DNA from: Apostichopus californicus
Lineage: Eukaryota > Echinodermata > Holothuroidea > Aspidochirotida > Stichopodidae
Direction of reading: 5' to 3'
Length of the DNA: 34,644 bases
NCBI GenBank assembly: GCA_020650975.1
Contig: JAIPMN010009219.1
Coordinates: 1-34,644, forward strand
Position numbers and translations under genes: made by a program. The first letter of the stretch is position 1. Each line of letters opens with the position of its first letter. Below, piece after piece: positions 1 to 10,700 of this stretch. The notes below the pieces were generated by a model, which was given only the letters and a program-made list of their open reading frames with translations, made no database searches and was not told the DNA's origin.

Positions 1-52
1 CTTTCAGGGGCAAGAGGAATGGATGTTTGAAGGGGGTCAAATTTTGGCGGTC

Positions 53-83
53 AACCGGAATAGTTTAAGCGGTCATTCCGGTT
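53..83. repeat. Short perfect inverted repeat
   Basis: AACCGGAAT at 53-61 is repeated in reverse complement as ATTCCGGTT at 75-83, with a 13-base loop. The local word GCGGTCA/T occurs twice around it. This may be the inner part of a transposon entering from beyond the left edge, but no terminus or target duplication is visible, so the family is unknown. Confidence 0.5.
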
Positions 84-969
84 ATGAGGGCCAATACAAG
101 ATAACCTGGCTGTAGCAGAGTGCAATATGATTGTGTCATTTTATTCATGAAAATCAATCAGTTCCAATGAACTTTTACAAAGTAAACAATTAAAACATTC
201 TCTTTATATTTGTGATTCTGGCTATAAACTGCAAATAAGTTAACCATTTTAGAAATTGATACATTTAATAGTCAACGAATGGTTTTTAATGAGAAGTAAT
301 CAGTTATTTCAGCTCTGAAAATAATATTAATATTTAAAGCAAATAAAAGAAAACTGCATACATTAGCAAAGTACTTTTCTGAACTGCATGAATATGCAGT
401 GCAAAGTTCTATAGTACCTGCCAAAATTTATATTTAATCTCTGCCTGGAGTTCAAACTTTGAAGTCACAAGGGGCCATGCTCATACCAGTATTTGAAACA
501 TTTCTATGACCAAGACAGCTAGCTAGCTGTTCTACACACACAAACATACATGTGGAAGCACTGGTAGATATAATCTTACACTGTAGTACTAGTATGGCTG
601 CAATGAACATAGATTGTGTAATGCTATACAGGTAGAATGATGAATAACAGATTAGTAAAAGAAGATTAGCTTCTTACTTTTTACTGCCTACTATAAGGAG
701 GCTGCTCTTTGTTATGAAGGGTGTCTTCTCCTAAGCCTACATTGTATAAAACTGGATTATTTCAACCACTTCTGCAAAGATTTAAGAGGCTTGAATCCCA
801 ACAATAAAGCACATTTGAATGGAAGTCATGCTTTCACATCAGTGTTGATTCTATTCTATACTAAAAGATTCACTAACTTTCTTATCATTCAAAGCAAAGG
901 CTTATTACAAGGAAGATTCAAATGTAAGCTAGGACTATTTATACAGATCTTCTTAGACAAGGGAATTTT
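84..969. other. AT-rich non-coding stretch, nothing recognised
   Basis: I see no convincing exon, RNA gene or transposon end here. A minus-strand segment near 680-735 has a GTAAGA donor-like end and one open frame of about 18 codons. Its acceptor lacks a pyrimidine tract, so it is not called. Confidence 0.5.
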
Positions 970-1189
970 GAGTTGAGGAGAGGAGAGTTGAGGAGAGTTG
1001 AGGAGAGGAGAGTTGAGGAGAGTTGAGGAGAGGAGAGTTGAGGAGAGTTGAGGAGAGGAGAGTTGAGGAGAGGAGAGTTGAGGAGAGGAGAGTTGAGGAG
1101 AGTTGAGGAGAGGAGAGTTGAGGAGAGTTGAGGAGAGGAGAGTTAAGGAGAGGAGAATTGGAGAGGAGAGTTGGAGAGGAGAGGAGAGG
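970..1189. repeat. Purine-rich minisatellite (GAGTTGAGGA-type units)
   Basis: About 220 bases are built from the 10-base unit AGTTGAGGAG mixed with the 15-base unit AGTTGAGGAGAGGAG. The + strand is almost free of C and is purine except for the TT of each unit. The last 50 bases are less regular (GAGTTAAGG, GAATTGGAGAGG). The open frame on the minus strand across it is an artefact of the repeat (Leu/Ser/Pro-rich) and is not a gene. The alternation of 10- and 15-base units is the kind of length polymorphism expected from slippage or unequal exchange. Confidence 0.95.
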
Positions 1190-2044
1190 CTTATATAATA
1201 CAAAACATAAACAGCCTGTTTCTTGAAATCTAGATTAATTAAGAAATAGATCAATTAAATCTCAAATTGCTTATCTCTACTATTGAAAAGACTAGCACAA
1301 ATAATCAGCAGCAACACTGAAAATGTGATGATGTCATTCATTAGATTTTAGAATCCAACAATAAGCCTGTTGAATTCCATGCATCAATCGTACTATGTAG
1401 AGAAACATTAAGTTGCCACTAGATGTTGGATGAGTACACAGGCTTAACATTTATGTTCAAGCACCCGATTCACCTAGTATCAAACAATAATATTGCATGA
1501 TAATAATAATATAATATCAAACATCCACAATAATATAAAACATATACATATACTATTACATGGTACAATGTTATATTATGATAACAATTATATTGTTCAT
1601 TTTTATTAAATATTACAGTAACAATATTGTATACTAGCATGTGAATCGGCTGGTTCAAGAAATATAAGAAAACGGTTCTTAAAACACATTTTTACATCGA
1701 TAACGTAATCACAACAATTTCTGCCAGCTTTGTTGTTGTTCATTTTTCTTTCTTATTTTCTTTTGTTAAATCCCAAGTACCAGAAGAATATAAACTTAAA
1801 TGCATCATTCTAAGCATTAATAGCTTTATCTAGTTTTAAATATAAATTCAACCAACATAAAACACAAGAACCACATAGGTGACTCCTAGAGTAGACTACC
1901 GTATAAAACTATAAATGTAAACAAACCTCAAAAGGATTCTTTCCGCTATGAATATATTCCAATCATCCGAACCTGATCTGCATCAATATCGTCAGCATTA
2001 TCTACAAAATGTACATTTACACAAATTTTGGTCACAAAATTCCT
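1190..2044. other. AT-rich non-coding stretch
   Basis: Strongly AT-rich, with ATA/ATT-rich stretches near 1490-1640. No exon with usable splice sites was found. A minus-strand open frame ends at 1946. It is discussed with the candidate acidic exon just to the right. Confidence 0.5.
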
Positions 2045-2298
2045 TCCAACAGAACACAGTTTTATTATGGCTGTTTTTTCTTCTTTCCCAGATCTAAATC
2101 TCACATGGAAGCCCATGCATCTTTTGTTCATCCACATGCAGCACAAAGAAGAAGAAGATTCCAATCTTCATCCTCATCAACATCCTCATCAGAGTTCTCA
2201 TCTTCTTGTTTAGCGATGCTGAGAGGCAAGGGAGCTAGCTCTGTGTGTGTTGTATACTTGTATTCAAAGGCTTCATGCAACACTCACACACACACACT
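2045..2298 (-). CDS. Candidate 3'-terminal exon with acidic run (unidentified)
   Basis: Read on the minus strand, a frame opens after a TG-rich stretch ending in AG (about 2299) and encodes LHEAFEYKYTTHTELAPLPL, then SIAKQEDENSDEDVDEDEDW, then a TGA at 2130-2128. An AATAAA signal lies about 65 bases downstream (2066-2061), followed by GT-rich sequence, so the segment has the anatomy of a last exon. Acidic Asp/Glu runs are common near the ends of nuclear proteins. Weak points: the acidic run is partly a GAT/GAG trinucleotide repeat, other frames are also open here, and the acceptor lacks a normal pyrimidine tract. A second minus frame (2164-1946) is also long. A 2-base carry at the start means it cannot follow the coiled-coil exon at 7753 directly. 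I do not recognise the protein. Confidence 0.3.
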
Positions 2299-2689
2299 CT
2301 ACCTCAGTCACATTCGGATAATTATTTGAGTGAGCCGCCACTAGCACAGACCATTTGTGTTGGTCTGCCAGTCTACACAATGAGAGTAGATAATTGCAAG
2401 AGCGTTTTCTTCTGAGCAACGACAGCTACCTGGGCTGTTGGGTTATGATGCTGTGTAAAATGAATGCTAGGAGATAATGTGTAGGTCTATAAAGACCATG
2501 TACTCAGGTATATATGGTATACATGTCAGTTGTATATTATTGACATGATCAAATAGTAGATATGTTTACTTAAAATGGATTATATCCTTCTAAACTACTT
2601 GGAAGAAATAATTCAAGCTGTGTGATTACTAGCTAAATTTTGTTGAAATATTACATAATTATTCAAGGATGCATGGATCCAGGATTTTA

Positions 2690-3175
2690 CAAAAGAGAGG
2701 GTGTGGCCTGGGGTCTTTGAAGCCTACTCAGATGTAGAGGCCAGATTGTAAAAGAAGAGGGGGTGGCCCTGGGGTCTTTGAAGCCCACTCCCATGTAGAG
2801 GCCGGATTATAAGGAGAGGTTGTTGCCATAGGGTCATGAAAGCCTACTCCCATGTAGAGGTTGGATGATAAAGGAGAGGGGGTGGCTCTGGGGTCTTTGA
2901 AGCCCACTCAGATGTAGAGGCAGGATTATAAAGGGGAGGGGGTGGCCATGGGTCTTTGAAGCCCACTCCCATGTAGAGGCCAGATTATAAGGAAAGGGTG
3001 TTGCCATAGGGTCATGAAAGCCCACTCCCATGTAGAGGTCGGATTATAAAGGAGAGGGGATGGCCCAGGGGTCTTTGAAGCCCACTCAGATGTAGAGGTC
3101 AGATTTTATAGAGGAGAAGGTGTGGCCCTGGGGTCATAAAATTCCACACCAATGTAGAGGCCTAATTTGTATGAG
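2690..3175. repeat. 60-bp minisatellite with trimeric higher-order structure
   Basis: Eight head-to-tail units of 59-62 bases start near 2704, 2765, 2825, 2884, 2944, 3003, 3062 and 3124. The core reads GGGTCTTTGAAGCCCACTC then a variable triplet, then ATGTAGAGGCC. Three unit types alternate: A (TCTTTGAAG with CAGATG), B (TCTTTGAAG with CCCATG) and C (TCATGAAAG with CCCATG). The order is A-B-C-A-B-C-A and then a diverged last unit, so the real repeat is about 179 bases. Open frames through it are repeat artefacts. Confidence 0.95.
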
Positions 3176-4830
3176 AGGGGACGAGTAACAGATGAGAGAT
3201 AAAAAGAACAGTATTAAGAAAGCTTCTATCAAAAATTTAAACAACAATGACAAGTTTCTATGCAATTGCAATACATACATTACGTTGAGCATCTTTGCTT
3301 GTTTTTCTTGGAGGGGGGCAAGGAAAGGGTGAACCATTAGGCAATGACGTAAAAAGTGATTTCAAGAGTTAATTACAATCTGAAAGTTATCTCACTACAT
3401 TGTAACAGAGTCAAACCATGCACGATGATGATATTGATGTTTTGTGTTAATGGAGAACAGACAATTAAGGAGGAGAATTAAGAGGGCTTTGTTTAGTCGA
3501 GTTTATTTTAATATGTCACCCACTGATTGATATTACAGCCAGTAATACTAAAGACTGAAACAATTGAGAAAGCAGCAATGGAATATAAATGTAGCTAATC
3601 CATTCAGAAACATTCAGAACATGTTTCAAATACAAGGGTTCCTGATACTGGTTTTAGATTTGGGGAGAGGGAGGGAATGGGGCTAGGAGTCAGACCAATG
3701 CTCAGTGGTGCTGAAACTGCTGTCTTTGATGGCACCACATCTGTATAAATATCACTGCTGTTTAAAATAGCTGGGGGTGGGGGGAGGGAGGGGCATGCTT
3801 CCTTCCCTTGTCTGTAGCCAGACAACTTCTATTATCTGGTATCTCATTTGATCCTACACAATTTATCACTTAAGTGTATGATGCAACTTTAAAAATTCAA
3901 CTTTCGTTATAATTCATAAATAAATTTACATGGGGATTACATTAAAGCAACCTTTCATACCTCAATGTTAGTCTGCCAAAAAATTGCAATTATAATAAGG
4001 TTCCAAATGATGAAACTAAGAATTTTCACTCAAAAATCCCCACTTTGAGAACTATATAATTGATTCTATCCCAATCTGACAACTGTTTTACCCAGGCTAT
4101 TGGCATTGATACCGAAGTGTTAGTCTCATGGAAACTCAAAAAAGCATCACTTTAAAGGCAAATTTTCATGATTATTTGAATGATATTTGAGGAGATCAAC
4201 TATTTCATACGTCGCAGCATTAAAGGTCTTGAAATGATGGCTTTGCTAAGGAGTATTTCCCTTGTTTTATTACGATCTTAATCACTTTAAAAATAAAAGT
4301 CACTGTACATTTTAAATCTTCATCCATAGGACAATCATTTTTTCGTCATGATCTGAAAAATTTCTTTTGACTGATTTATTATCCCTCAATAGATTAACAG
4401 CATCTATTGCCATAGCCCCTGATGCACAGTTTCTATCAAAAGTGAGGGCAGTGTTCTGAAACTGTAGAAATGGTAACATAAGATTGTATGACTAGCAGAG
4501 GTCAGTCAATCTTAAATCTTTCTTGCTTACAACATAAAAGAGTACAGACGTATCAATGGCAATTTATCAGCTGAAAGATTAACCCAGACCCACAAAATTT
4601 AATAATTAGAGGATGCTTTGTAATAACATCGTTACTTGTCTGTACTTGTTTGCATGAATTGTGTAGGAAAAATATCACATACTTTAAAATATCAAATATC
4701 TTTCATTAATAACATGAAGAGTATTTGCCTTTGAGGATTCATGTTTGTTGTGTGAAACTTTGCTTGTAGGTGTGTTTACCTTTTTCATAACTTTGAATAG
4801 TTTTTCCCTTCATCAACAAGAATGAACACT
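3176..4830. other. Non-coding stretch with G-rich patches
   Basis: AT-rich sequence with G-rich patches at 3311-3330, 3660-3685 and 3774-3795. The minus frame across 3604-3825 reads through the G-rich patches as Pro/Ser-rich low complexity and has no splice signals. I see nothing else. Confidence 0.5.
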
Positions 4831-4933
4831 AATTACCTGTCTCCTATACATACACACTCGGAACTTCCTAGCCAGTTGGTATAAACATTCTTGTACAGCG
4901 CCCCCAGTTTTCTAGTCAGGGTCACTGCCCTAC
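4831..4933 (-). repeat. Dispersed repeat family, copy 1
   Basis: On the minus strand this ends in GTATAGGAGACAGGTAATTA. About 65 bases earlier it has GGGCGCTGT, and at its far end AGTAGGGCAGTGACCCTGA. The same blocks in the same order occur at 18593-18705, and the GGAGACAG end recurs at 16225-16252. The family is unknown to me. It may be a MITE or SINE fragment. The end GGAGACAG followed by GTAATT is a good splice-donor match on the minus strand. Confidence 0.6.
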
Positions 4934-5500
4934 TTTCTTTGAGAGCTAGCATCATACAATACAGGTGTTACTTGTTTTCATTATGGTTTAAATTGCATGT
5001 GTGAAGCTTAAAGGTTGTCACGATTGGCACAAAATATGCTAGTAAGTCAAATTATGGTCATTCATGATCACATTTTTGCAAGCATTCCACCCTCACCTTC
5101 AAAGCTGTTTACATCTCTGAGACATTTGGATTTTTTAACACTAATGTCTTCAATAGAATTGAATTGTCAGACCCTACTGAAAAGTACTCCTGAGTTTTTT
5201 TTAGCAATTTTATCTGAAACTTGAAAATAATAATAATGGTAACAATGAATTTAGTCATGAATGTCAAGTTGGTTTTGTTTGTGTGAAGTTTTTCTTATTT
5301 TGTATAAAGAAGCATTTTTTGTGGGCTGTTAAGTTTCATATTAAGTTACTCATGCATTACTTGTTGTTTATTTGTAGCAATCATCACTAGCCATTTTAAG
5401 TTCACTCAAAACTCCAAGGTTGCATCTTCTTGGCCATTTCTAATATTTCTATATTCCTAGTTTGTTCCTTATCATATTTATTAATATAATTTGTGTCTTA
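4934..5500. other. Non-coding stretch
   Basis: AT-rich. A plus open frame at 5015-5224 starts without any supporting signal and shows no recognisable motif or splice site, so it is not called. Confidence 0.5.
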
Positions 5501-5769
5501 GGAGTGTTAGCTCAGTTGTGAAAGCCGGTGCCTTTCAATCGTAAGGTCCCGAGTTCGAGCCACTCCAAGATTAATGTACGTCGTCTAGTATCAGAGTCGT
5601 TGACAATTGACAATTCATAATCATGGACGTTAAATATGAATCTAAGAGACTGACTTCGGTCAGCTTGCTGCTTTGATAGCCCATGAGGCTTCTTCGCGAG
5701 TTCCTGCTTGCAGGAGGATCTAAAATACATACATACATACATACATACATACATACATACATACATACA
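5501..5769 (+). mobile_element. tRNA-derived SINE with (ATAC)n tail
   Basis: The head (5501-5566) is tRNA-like: GGAGTG at its start pairs with CACTCC at 5561-5566. An A box (TAGCTCAGTTG, 5508-5518) and a B box (GAGTTCGAGCC, 5551-5561) lie at the normal distance for an internal RNA polymerase III promoter. CCTT/AAGG around 5531-5545 fits an anticodon stem. The T arm has lost pairing, so this is a SINE head and not a working tRNA gene. The body runs through a short hairpin (TCCTGC TT GCAGGA, about 5701-5714) to an ATAC tail of about 11 units. I see no clear target-site duplication. SINEs of this build are mobilised by a partner LINE that recognises the tail. No such partner is in the window. 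Confidence 0.85.
5725..5769. repeat. (ATAC)n microsatellite (SINE tail)
   Basis: About 11 uninterrupted ATAC units form the 3' tail of the SINE. This is likely to be length-variable. Confidence 0.95.
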
Positions 5770-6332
5770 AACATCATATCATAAAACAAAATGGCTAGTA
5801 TATAAGCTGCAGCCTTCCATACGCATGCTTAGACACAAGACTCTTTGATATACAAACGTACGCTACTAAACAATAGTAGTTTCGTATTTCGTCCTTTCAT
5901 CAGCCACATGCTGATAAATGTTACTCCCCAGATGCTTATTATCTTCAACCATGTTCTATTTTAAGAACAAAGATTGAAATATATCTGCATCTAAAGGTAG
6001 CGCTATTACTAACTTAACTGACAATGGTATCATGGGAAATCAAGATGGAGCAATATAAGTTCTTTAATAAATTAGTAAATAAACTCAGAGGATTGTACAA
6101 ACTGTCAATCAATCACAGAAAGCATTCATTTAATTCTGGTATTTGCTACAGTGTATCATAATGATGTTATCTGGTGATAACTTTTTTGCCAAAATTCAAT
6201 TTTGAACCTTTCTTGTTGACCATGAATGTAATGTACTGATGGAGTCAAGGTAGATTGTCAAAATAAAACAAACATTTTAGCAAACTGCTTATCCACTAAA
6301 CAGCCTGTGTAAGAGAATGTGTTAAGGTAAGA
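5770..6332. other. Non-coding stretch
   Basis: No exon or repeat family recognised. The left part of the Penelope-type terminal repeat that holds the ribozyme may begin here (about 6300), but its limit cannot be seen. Confidence 0.5.
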
Positions 6333-6374
6333 GGGCCTGACGTTTCGATCCTAGCAGGATCTTCTTCAAAGGCT
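6333..6374 (-). ncRNA. Hammerhead ribozyme (type I) of a Penelope-like element
   Basis: On the minus strand: AGCCT, TTGAAGA (consensus CUGANGA), stem II GATCC / loop TGCTA / GGATC, GAAAC, then GTC and AGGCC. GCCT and AGGC pair as stem I. A15.1 to U16.1 would be a 2-bp stem III in a self-complementary ACGT. That is the minimal form reported for hammerheads in the terminal repeats of Penelope-like retroelements, where cleavage after GTC is thought to work best in dimers. The core departs from consensus at one position (the first C of CUGANGA), so this is probably a decayed copy. No reverse transcriptase remnant is recognisable nearby, so the surrounding element is a fragment of unknown length. 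Confidence 0.7.
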
Positions 6375-7752
6375 AGAATATTTCAATACTTTAAAGTGGG
6401 AGGGAGGTAGTCAGGGATTAAAGGTGGCATACCCCACATAGAGAGCCTTTATTAAACCGTCAAATAGTTTCAGGAAAAGTGCCATAAAGCAACGGGAGAA
6501 CATCTTTTTCGACATGCCACCGAATAAGATTTGGCTTCTTTGCATCTGGAATGTCACAGTGACAGAATAGATGTACAAATAGTGTGAAAATTTGGGGAAT
6601 TAGGGCAAATTAGAACGTTTTTGGCCTTCACAGAGTAGCATATGAAGAGGCCTGTTTACAAGTGATGAAAATTATGGGTTCATGCTGCTAAATCGTCAAA
6701 GTGGTCATAGTACAGCAAATTGGACAACTACCTTTATTTGGGGAAGCCTTCACCAAATGAACATTTCAATAAGGCATTAGAGACCAGGTTACTTTGAGGA
6801 GTGAGCGAGTAACTCAATGGGGGACTTATTTGATGTATGCTACCTCAAATAAACCGCCCAATTTGCTGAATTAAAGACAGTCCAGTGTAATGCTTAAATT
6901 AATACAGTCTGTGTTAAGGGGAAGAAAAAAAGTCTTTCCGTAATTCTCCAAAAAGATCATGGCTAAGGTACATCTCCTTATGATGATATGGTTACTTTTA
7001 TCTAGAATTGGTGACATTAGTGAAATTTGCTTAAAAAATTATGATGCACGGGGGGGGGGATAGGATAAATAGTAATGTAACAATCACAACAGACTATTGA
7101 TGAACAAGAGGGCTACATTTTGCCTCCCAATCTGCTACAAATTTTGCCATCATTGGGATGACGTTTTAAGGCACTGCTCTCATCCTCTGCTCACGGTCCA
7201 ACTCGTACTGGTACAAACAGCACTTCCTTATTCTATAATACTTTGAAAACTGCAACAACTTGTAAAAAAATGTCAGTACTGCTTTAAAAACCACAAAGTT
7301 CCTATGATTTAATTAAAGGTAATCCAAAAATCAGTCCGATTTCAATGTTATTTAACTAGAATAAAAAGTTCAAAATTTTCCTTTGCAAGACTGAAATTGG
7401 CAACTTATGTTATACTCAGTTCCTATCATCTGATTAATCATTGGTATCTCCTTTCAAATACAGACGGAGAAACCTCCTACACTGGCGTCTATTTATATCC
7501 AGTAGTAAGGATCACAATCCTGAATTTGCACAATCCTGCTTGTATTCGACACTAATGACTTTTCTTGTACAACGTCGATTCAACAGTAGGTATGTCCATA
7601 GATAAAGCTATATCATTGCCACCAATCAAGAGACCACTATTTAATTGTGACTTCCAAATGGGACGTTTTTAAATTATTAATTTATTTATGATATTAATTT
7701 GAAATCGATAATCACAGACTGACGGTATTTCGTCATCTGATATGATCCTCAC
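6375..7752. other. Non-coding stretch next to the ribozyme
   Basis: The first few hundred bases may be the remainder of a Penelope-like terminal repeat or 5'-truncated body, but no coding remnant can be read. A run of ten G lies near 7050. Otherwise nothing recognised. Confidence 0.45.
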
Positions 7753-7820
7753 CTCCTGGTATTCTGCCTCTCCTCTATCAGCTGACGTTTCAATTCCTCA
7801 ACCTCTCGTTCGAGGAGCTC
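7753..7820 (-). CDS. Internal coding exon, coiled coil (unidentified protein)
   Basis: This 68-base exon sits between a good acceptor on the minus strand (TTTCTATATTTCGCAG) and a consensus donor (AG followed by GTGAGG at 7752-7747). Only one of its three frames is open. It encodes ELLEREVEELKRQ, then LIEERQNTR and two bases of the next codon. The residues show clear heptad spacing (L, V, L, L), so this is a segment of a coiled coil. It starts in phase 0, so it could be spliced directly to the ATG segment at 22854-22877, which ends in phase 0. Coiled coils resemble each other too much to identify the family. LRRFIP-like or kinase-type leucine zippers are possible, but I would not choose between them. 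Neighbouring exons would be kilobases away. Confidence 0.65.
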
Positions 7821-8361
7821 CTGCGAAATATAGAAACAAAAAGGAATGACAAAAGTATTAATTACAATCCTACTGTTTTCTCCCCAGAATCCTTGATTAA
7901 ATTCTTCTTCTTGGATTTGGTGACAATCATTAAATCATTTTACAAAACTGATCTCTTTCAAAGGAATTTCAACTACTTGTGACTGTGAAATTAATAAAGC
8001 TCGTGAACATTTCGCAAGTGCTCGATTACGTCTGTTTGCTGTTAATATTGATGACGTCCTTGAATTTTGTCCTGTTCGCATACCATCGACACCAAGGGTT
8101 TGTTTGAACACACCAGAATCATGATACCAACCAGGGGCTCATTCGCTTTACAGATTTATGTTTAACGACACGTTAACGACATATTATTTTCCAAACAAAT
8201 ATGACAGGGAGGCTGTTTCATTTCAAAAATAACTTTTGTAAGCAAACATTTTTAGTAAATATTTAGACCAAAAATAATTAGGAGTGATTATCGACGATTT
8301 CAAAGACAGACTCATACAGTGTAAATTATTGCAATACATGAACGACCGATTACTTCTTGTA
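7821..8361. other. Intron-like, nothing recognised
   Basis: Sequence directly upstream (on the minus strand) of the coiled-coil exon. A 25-codon open stretch near 8040-8125 on the minus strand has no convincing splice sites. Confidence 0.5.
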
Positions 8362-8602
8362 GAGTACAACAATACTACAAGTCTGAATACCAGTAGGACT
8401 CCCTAAGCTAGGCATGATACTAGCTAGTACAAAGTACGAGTACAAGGCAAGTATTGAGTACAAACTACATATGTCTGGAATATTATTGATGCTACTAATC
8501 TAACCGCTCAGAGTATACCATGAGTACAGCTCCATGTGGACATGATGAGTACAAATCCATTGATGAGTACAACTAGGTTTCTATGCTAGAATAGGAGTAC
8601 AA
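8362..8602. repeat. Cluster of seven GAGTACA motifs
   Basis: GAGTACA followed by A or G occurs at 8362, 8438, 8456, 8522, 8547, 8565 and 8595, all on the + strand. Spacings are 76, 18, 66, 25, 18 and 30 bases. The words between them differ, so it is not a plain tandem array. It could be a badly decayed minisatellite or a cluster of binding sites for a factor I cannot name. Confidence 0.55.
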
Positions 8603-9399
8603 GTCTGCATTTTCTAAGGAATACTTATGGGAAAATTATGTTATGATCAGCTATATCAAATCCTGAGAGTACTACCTTAATCTTTGGGATCGTATTTGGG
8701 GGACTATATTTTTACCCTTCTGGCACTCCACAGTTCTTTACATGTCGGGATACCAGTTAACAGCTTCTCTCCAAAGCATTACTGATGAGATATTCCTAAT
8801 TATTTAACACCATTTTACAGATATCTTCTTCACTATTATTAATCTGTGTATAATTTTACTACTTAGTCAGTTATTAGGCTCTGACACATAGCATAATAAT
8901 AAATACACTGAGAAAGATTATTACATAGAACTGAACCTTTTGTCACACAAGAGCTAAAAATCATCTTTCTAACTTTTGTATAAATGTTGTATAAATTGTA
9001 ACCTGCTTATAGGGTGGGGGATGGAGGGTTCAGTCAGGGGGTGTGAAGGGGAGGGGACAGGAAAGGCTACATGAGGCATGTGGGACATATGACTTTGATT
9101 TGAGGGTACAAACTACAAAGTTAGCTCTGTGCATTCAGAACCACAAACTCCAGTAATTTTTTTTTTGGCCAAAAAAGAAAAAGGGCAATTTTTAGGTCTT
9201 TCACAACACTGATTCTGTTGCCTTTGCCTGTTTACTTGTGTTTTATTTTTGTTTTGTTTACGGCTGTGGGTGAGGGGAAATTTTTTTTGTTATATTTTGG
9301 GAAGGGGGTTTCACTTTGTTGTTCCAGGAGCTCAATTTGTCAACACACAAGGGATTTTATATTTTTTTACCTTTTACTATACTGTGCTTGTTATGTGTT
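8603..9399. other. Non-coding stretch with G-rich patch
   Basis: The G-rich patch at 9012-9062 includes GGGTGGGGG and GAGGGG. Plus open frames beginning near 9218-9316 are low-complexity (Tyr/Leu/Phe-rich readings of AT-rich DNA) and are not called. Confidence 0.5.
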
Positions 9400-9545
9400 G
9401 TTATTGTTATTATATCTTGTTTATTTTATATTTATATAAATATAAATTATATTTGTTTAACAATATATAAATTGTTTAACAATAAATATTGTTTATTTAT
9501 AATTTATTCTATATTAAATATTGTTATATGATATGATATGTGTAT
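9400..9545. repeat. Very AT-rich tract with short internal repeats
   Basis: Nearly pure A/T sequence. The word TTGTTTAACAATA recurs at about 9454 and 9474, and an ATATTGTTTAT word follows. Such tracts can act as easily unwound or matrix-attachment DNA, but that is only a possibility here. Confidence 0.6.
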
Positions 9546-10692
9546 TAAAAAGAAGAAATAAGCTTAACTTAAACTGAATCCCCAGGAACCTAATATGCAA
9601 TGTTTCATAGGAATGATTTGAAGTATCGCTCAAACACCAAAACTCTGCAAGTATTCAGTAAAAGATCCCTCACTACCCCACAAGTTTATGGTAGAAAGAC
9701 CTTTTTATCTAATTTTCAAAAGCAAAATAGTCTAAAGTCATGTATAGTCTATTTAAATAAGTACATCTGCTGTGAAAAAAATATTAATTTATAAGAATAA
9801 AATAAGTCTTCTTCCTTCATCCAACTACAACATATTACTTTAATATTTATTCTCTCAATACATCCATAATCTGATCTGATAAGCGTCTTCTCTCTGGCAT
9901 CTTATAAAAGCTTTCAACTCTTGGTCATGTTATTTTCTTTTCTTTCTTCTGTTCCGTCAAGTCCTACATTTTCTACAAATCACGTCAATCATGCCCTATA
10001 GCAGATTGATGCAAATTTTGGCTGCGCAATCCATTCATTCGCAAAATATCAAATTTTCCAAAAGAAGGAGAAATAAAAACTATCAAAACAAGGCAGATGG
10101 GGATGGAAGGCTCAGAGCGGCATAACAGTGATCGGTTATTCAACGTATGCATGTGTAACTGGGCTCTAGATACATATGAAAATGCATCAACTCCGAGATT
10201 AATCAAATGCAACTGTTCTTTGTTCCCTGTGAAAAGCTTTCAATCTTTTCCGAGGTGACCGAACCTGTTTGATCAAATTACAATAGGTAGCAATCGACTC
10301 TGGCCGGCGGCAAAGAAACTATCACAATTTGACATCTCCAGCCTTCTGCTCTAAGACACACTGCTTTACTCGAATGAATGAATTTCGATAGGTTAATGGA
10401 TGTAAAACTACAGGTTACCTTTAATACTTATCAAAAGAATTTTTTAAAATTAAAAACAGAACAAAAAAAAAACTAAAAATAGAGTAAAGCCAACTAGCAT
10501 CAAGAAATTAAGATCTGATTTATAGACTGGAAAAATAAATGTGATGAAAAAAAACAAAATCTGTTGGCTTGAAGACATCAGTATTGAAACAGGAGATGGC
10601 TTAGATTATTCTAATCTGTTTGTGTGTACACAATATAGAGACGTGTGTGTGTGTTTAGTTGATCCTCTGTTAATCACATTAGTAGTTAATGC
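9546..10692. other. Non-coding stretch
   Basis: No exon or repeat family recognised. A (GT)n run of about 10 bases lies near 10645. The open frame at 9600-9794 has no motif or splice support. Confidence 0.5.
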
Positions 10693-10700
10693 ATTGTAAC

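Noticed and set aside
889-1254. 121-codon minus-strand open frame rich in Leu, Ser and Pro
   Set aside because: It is simply the purine minisatellite read on the other strand; there are no stops because the repeat lacks them.
2834-3031. Minus-strand frame with repeated GWASKTHGHPLPF-like blocks
   Set aside because: It follows the 60-bp tandem repeat exactly and has no start context, splice sites or homology.
5501-5573. A functional tRNA gene
   Set aside because: A and B boxes are present, but the T stem is broken, the anticodon loop is irregular, and it continues into a SINE body and tail.
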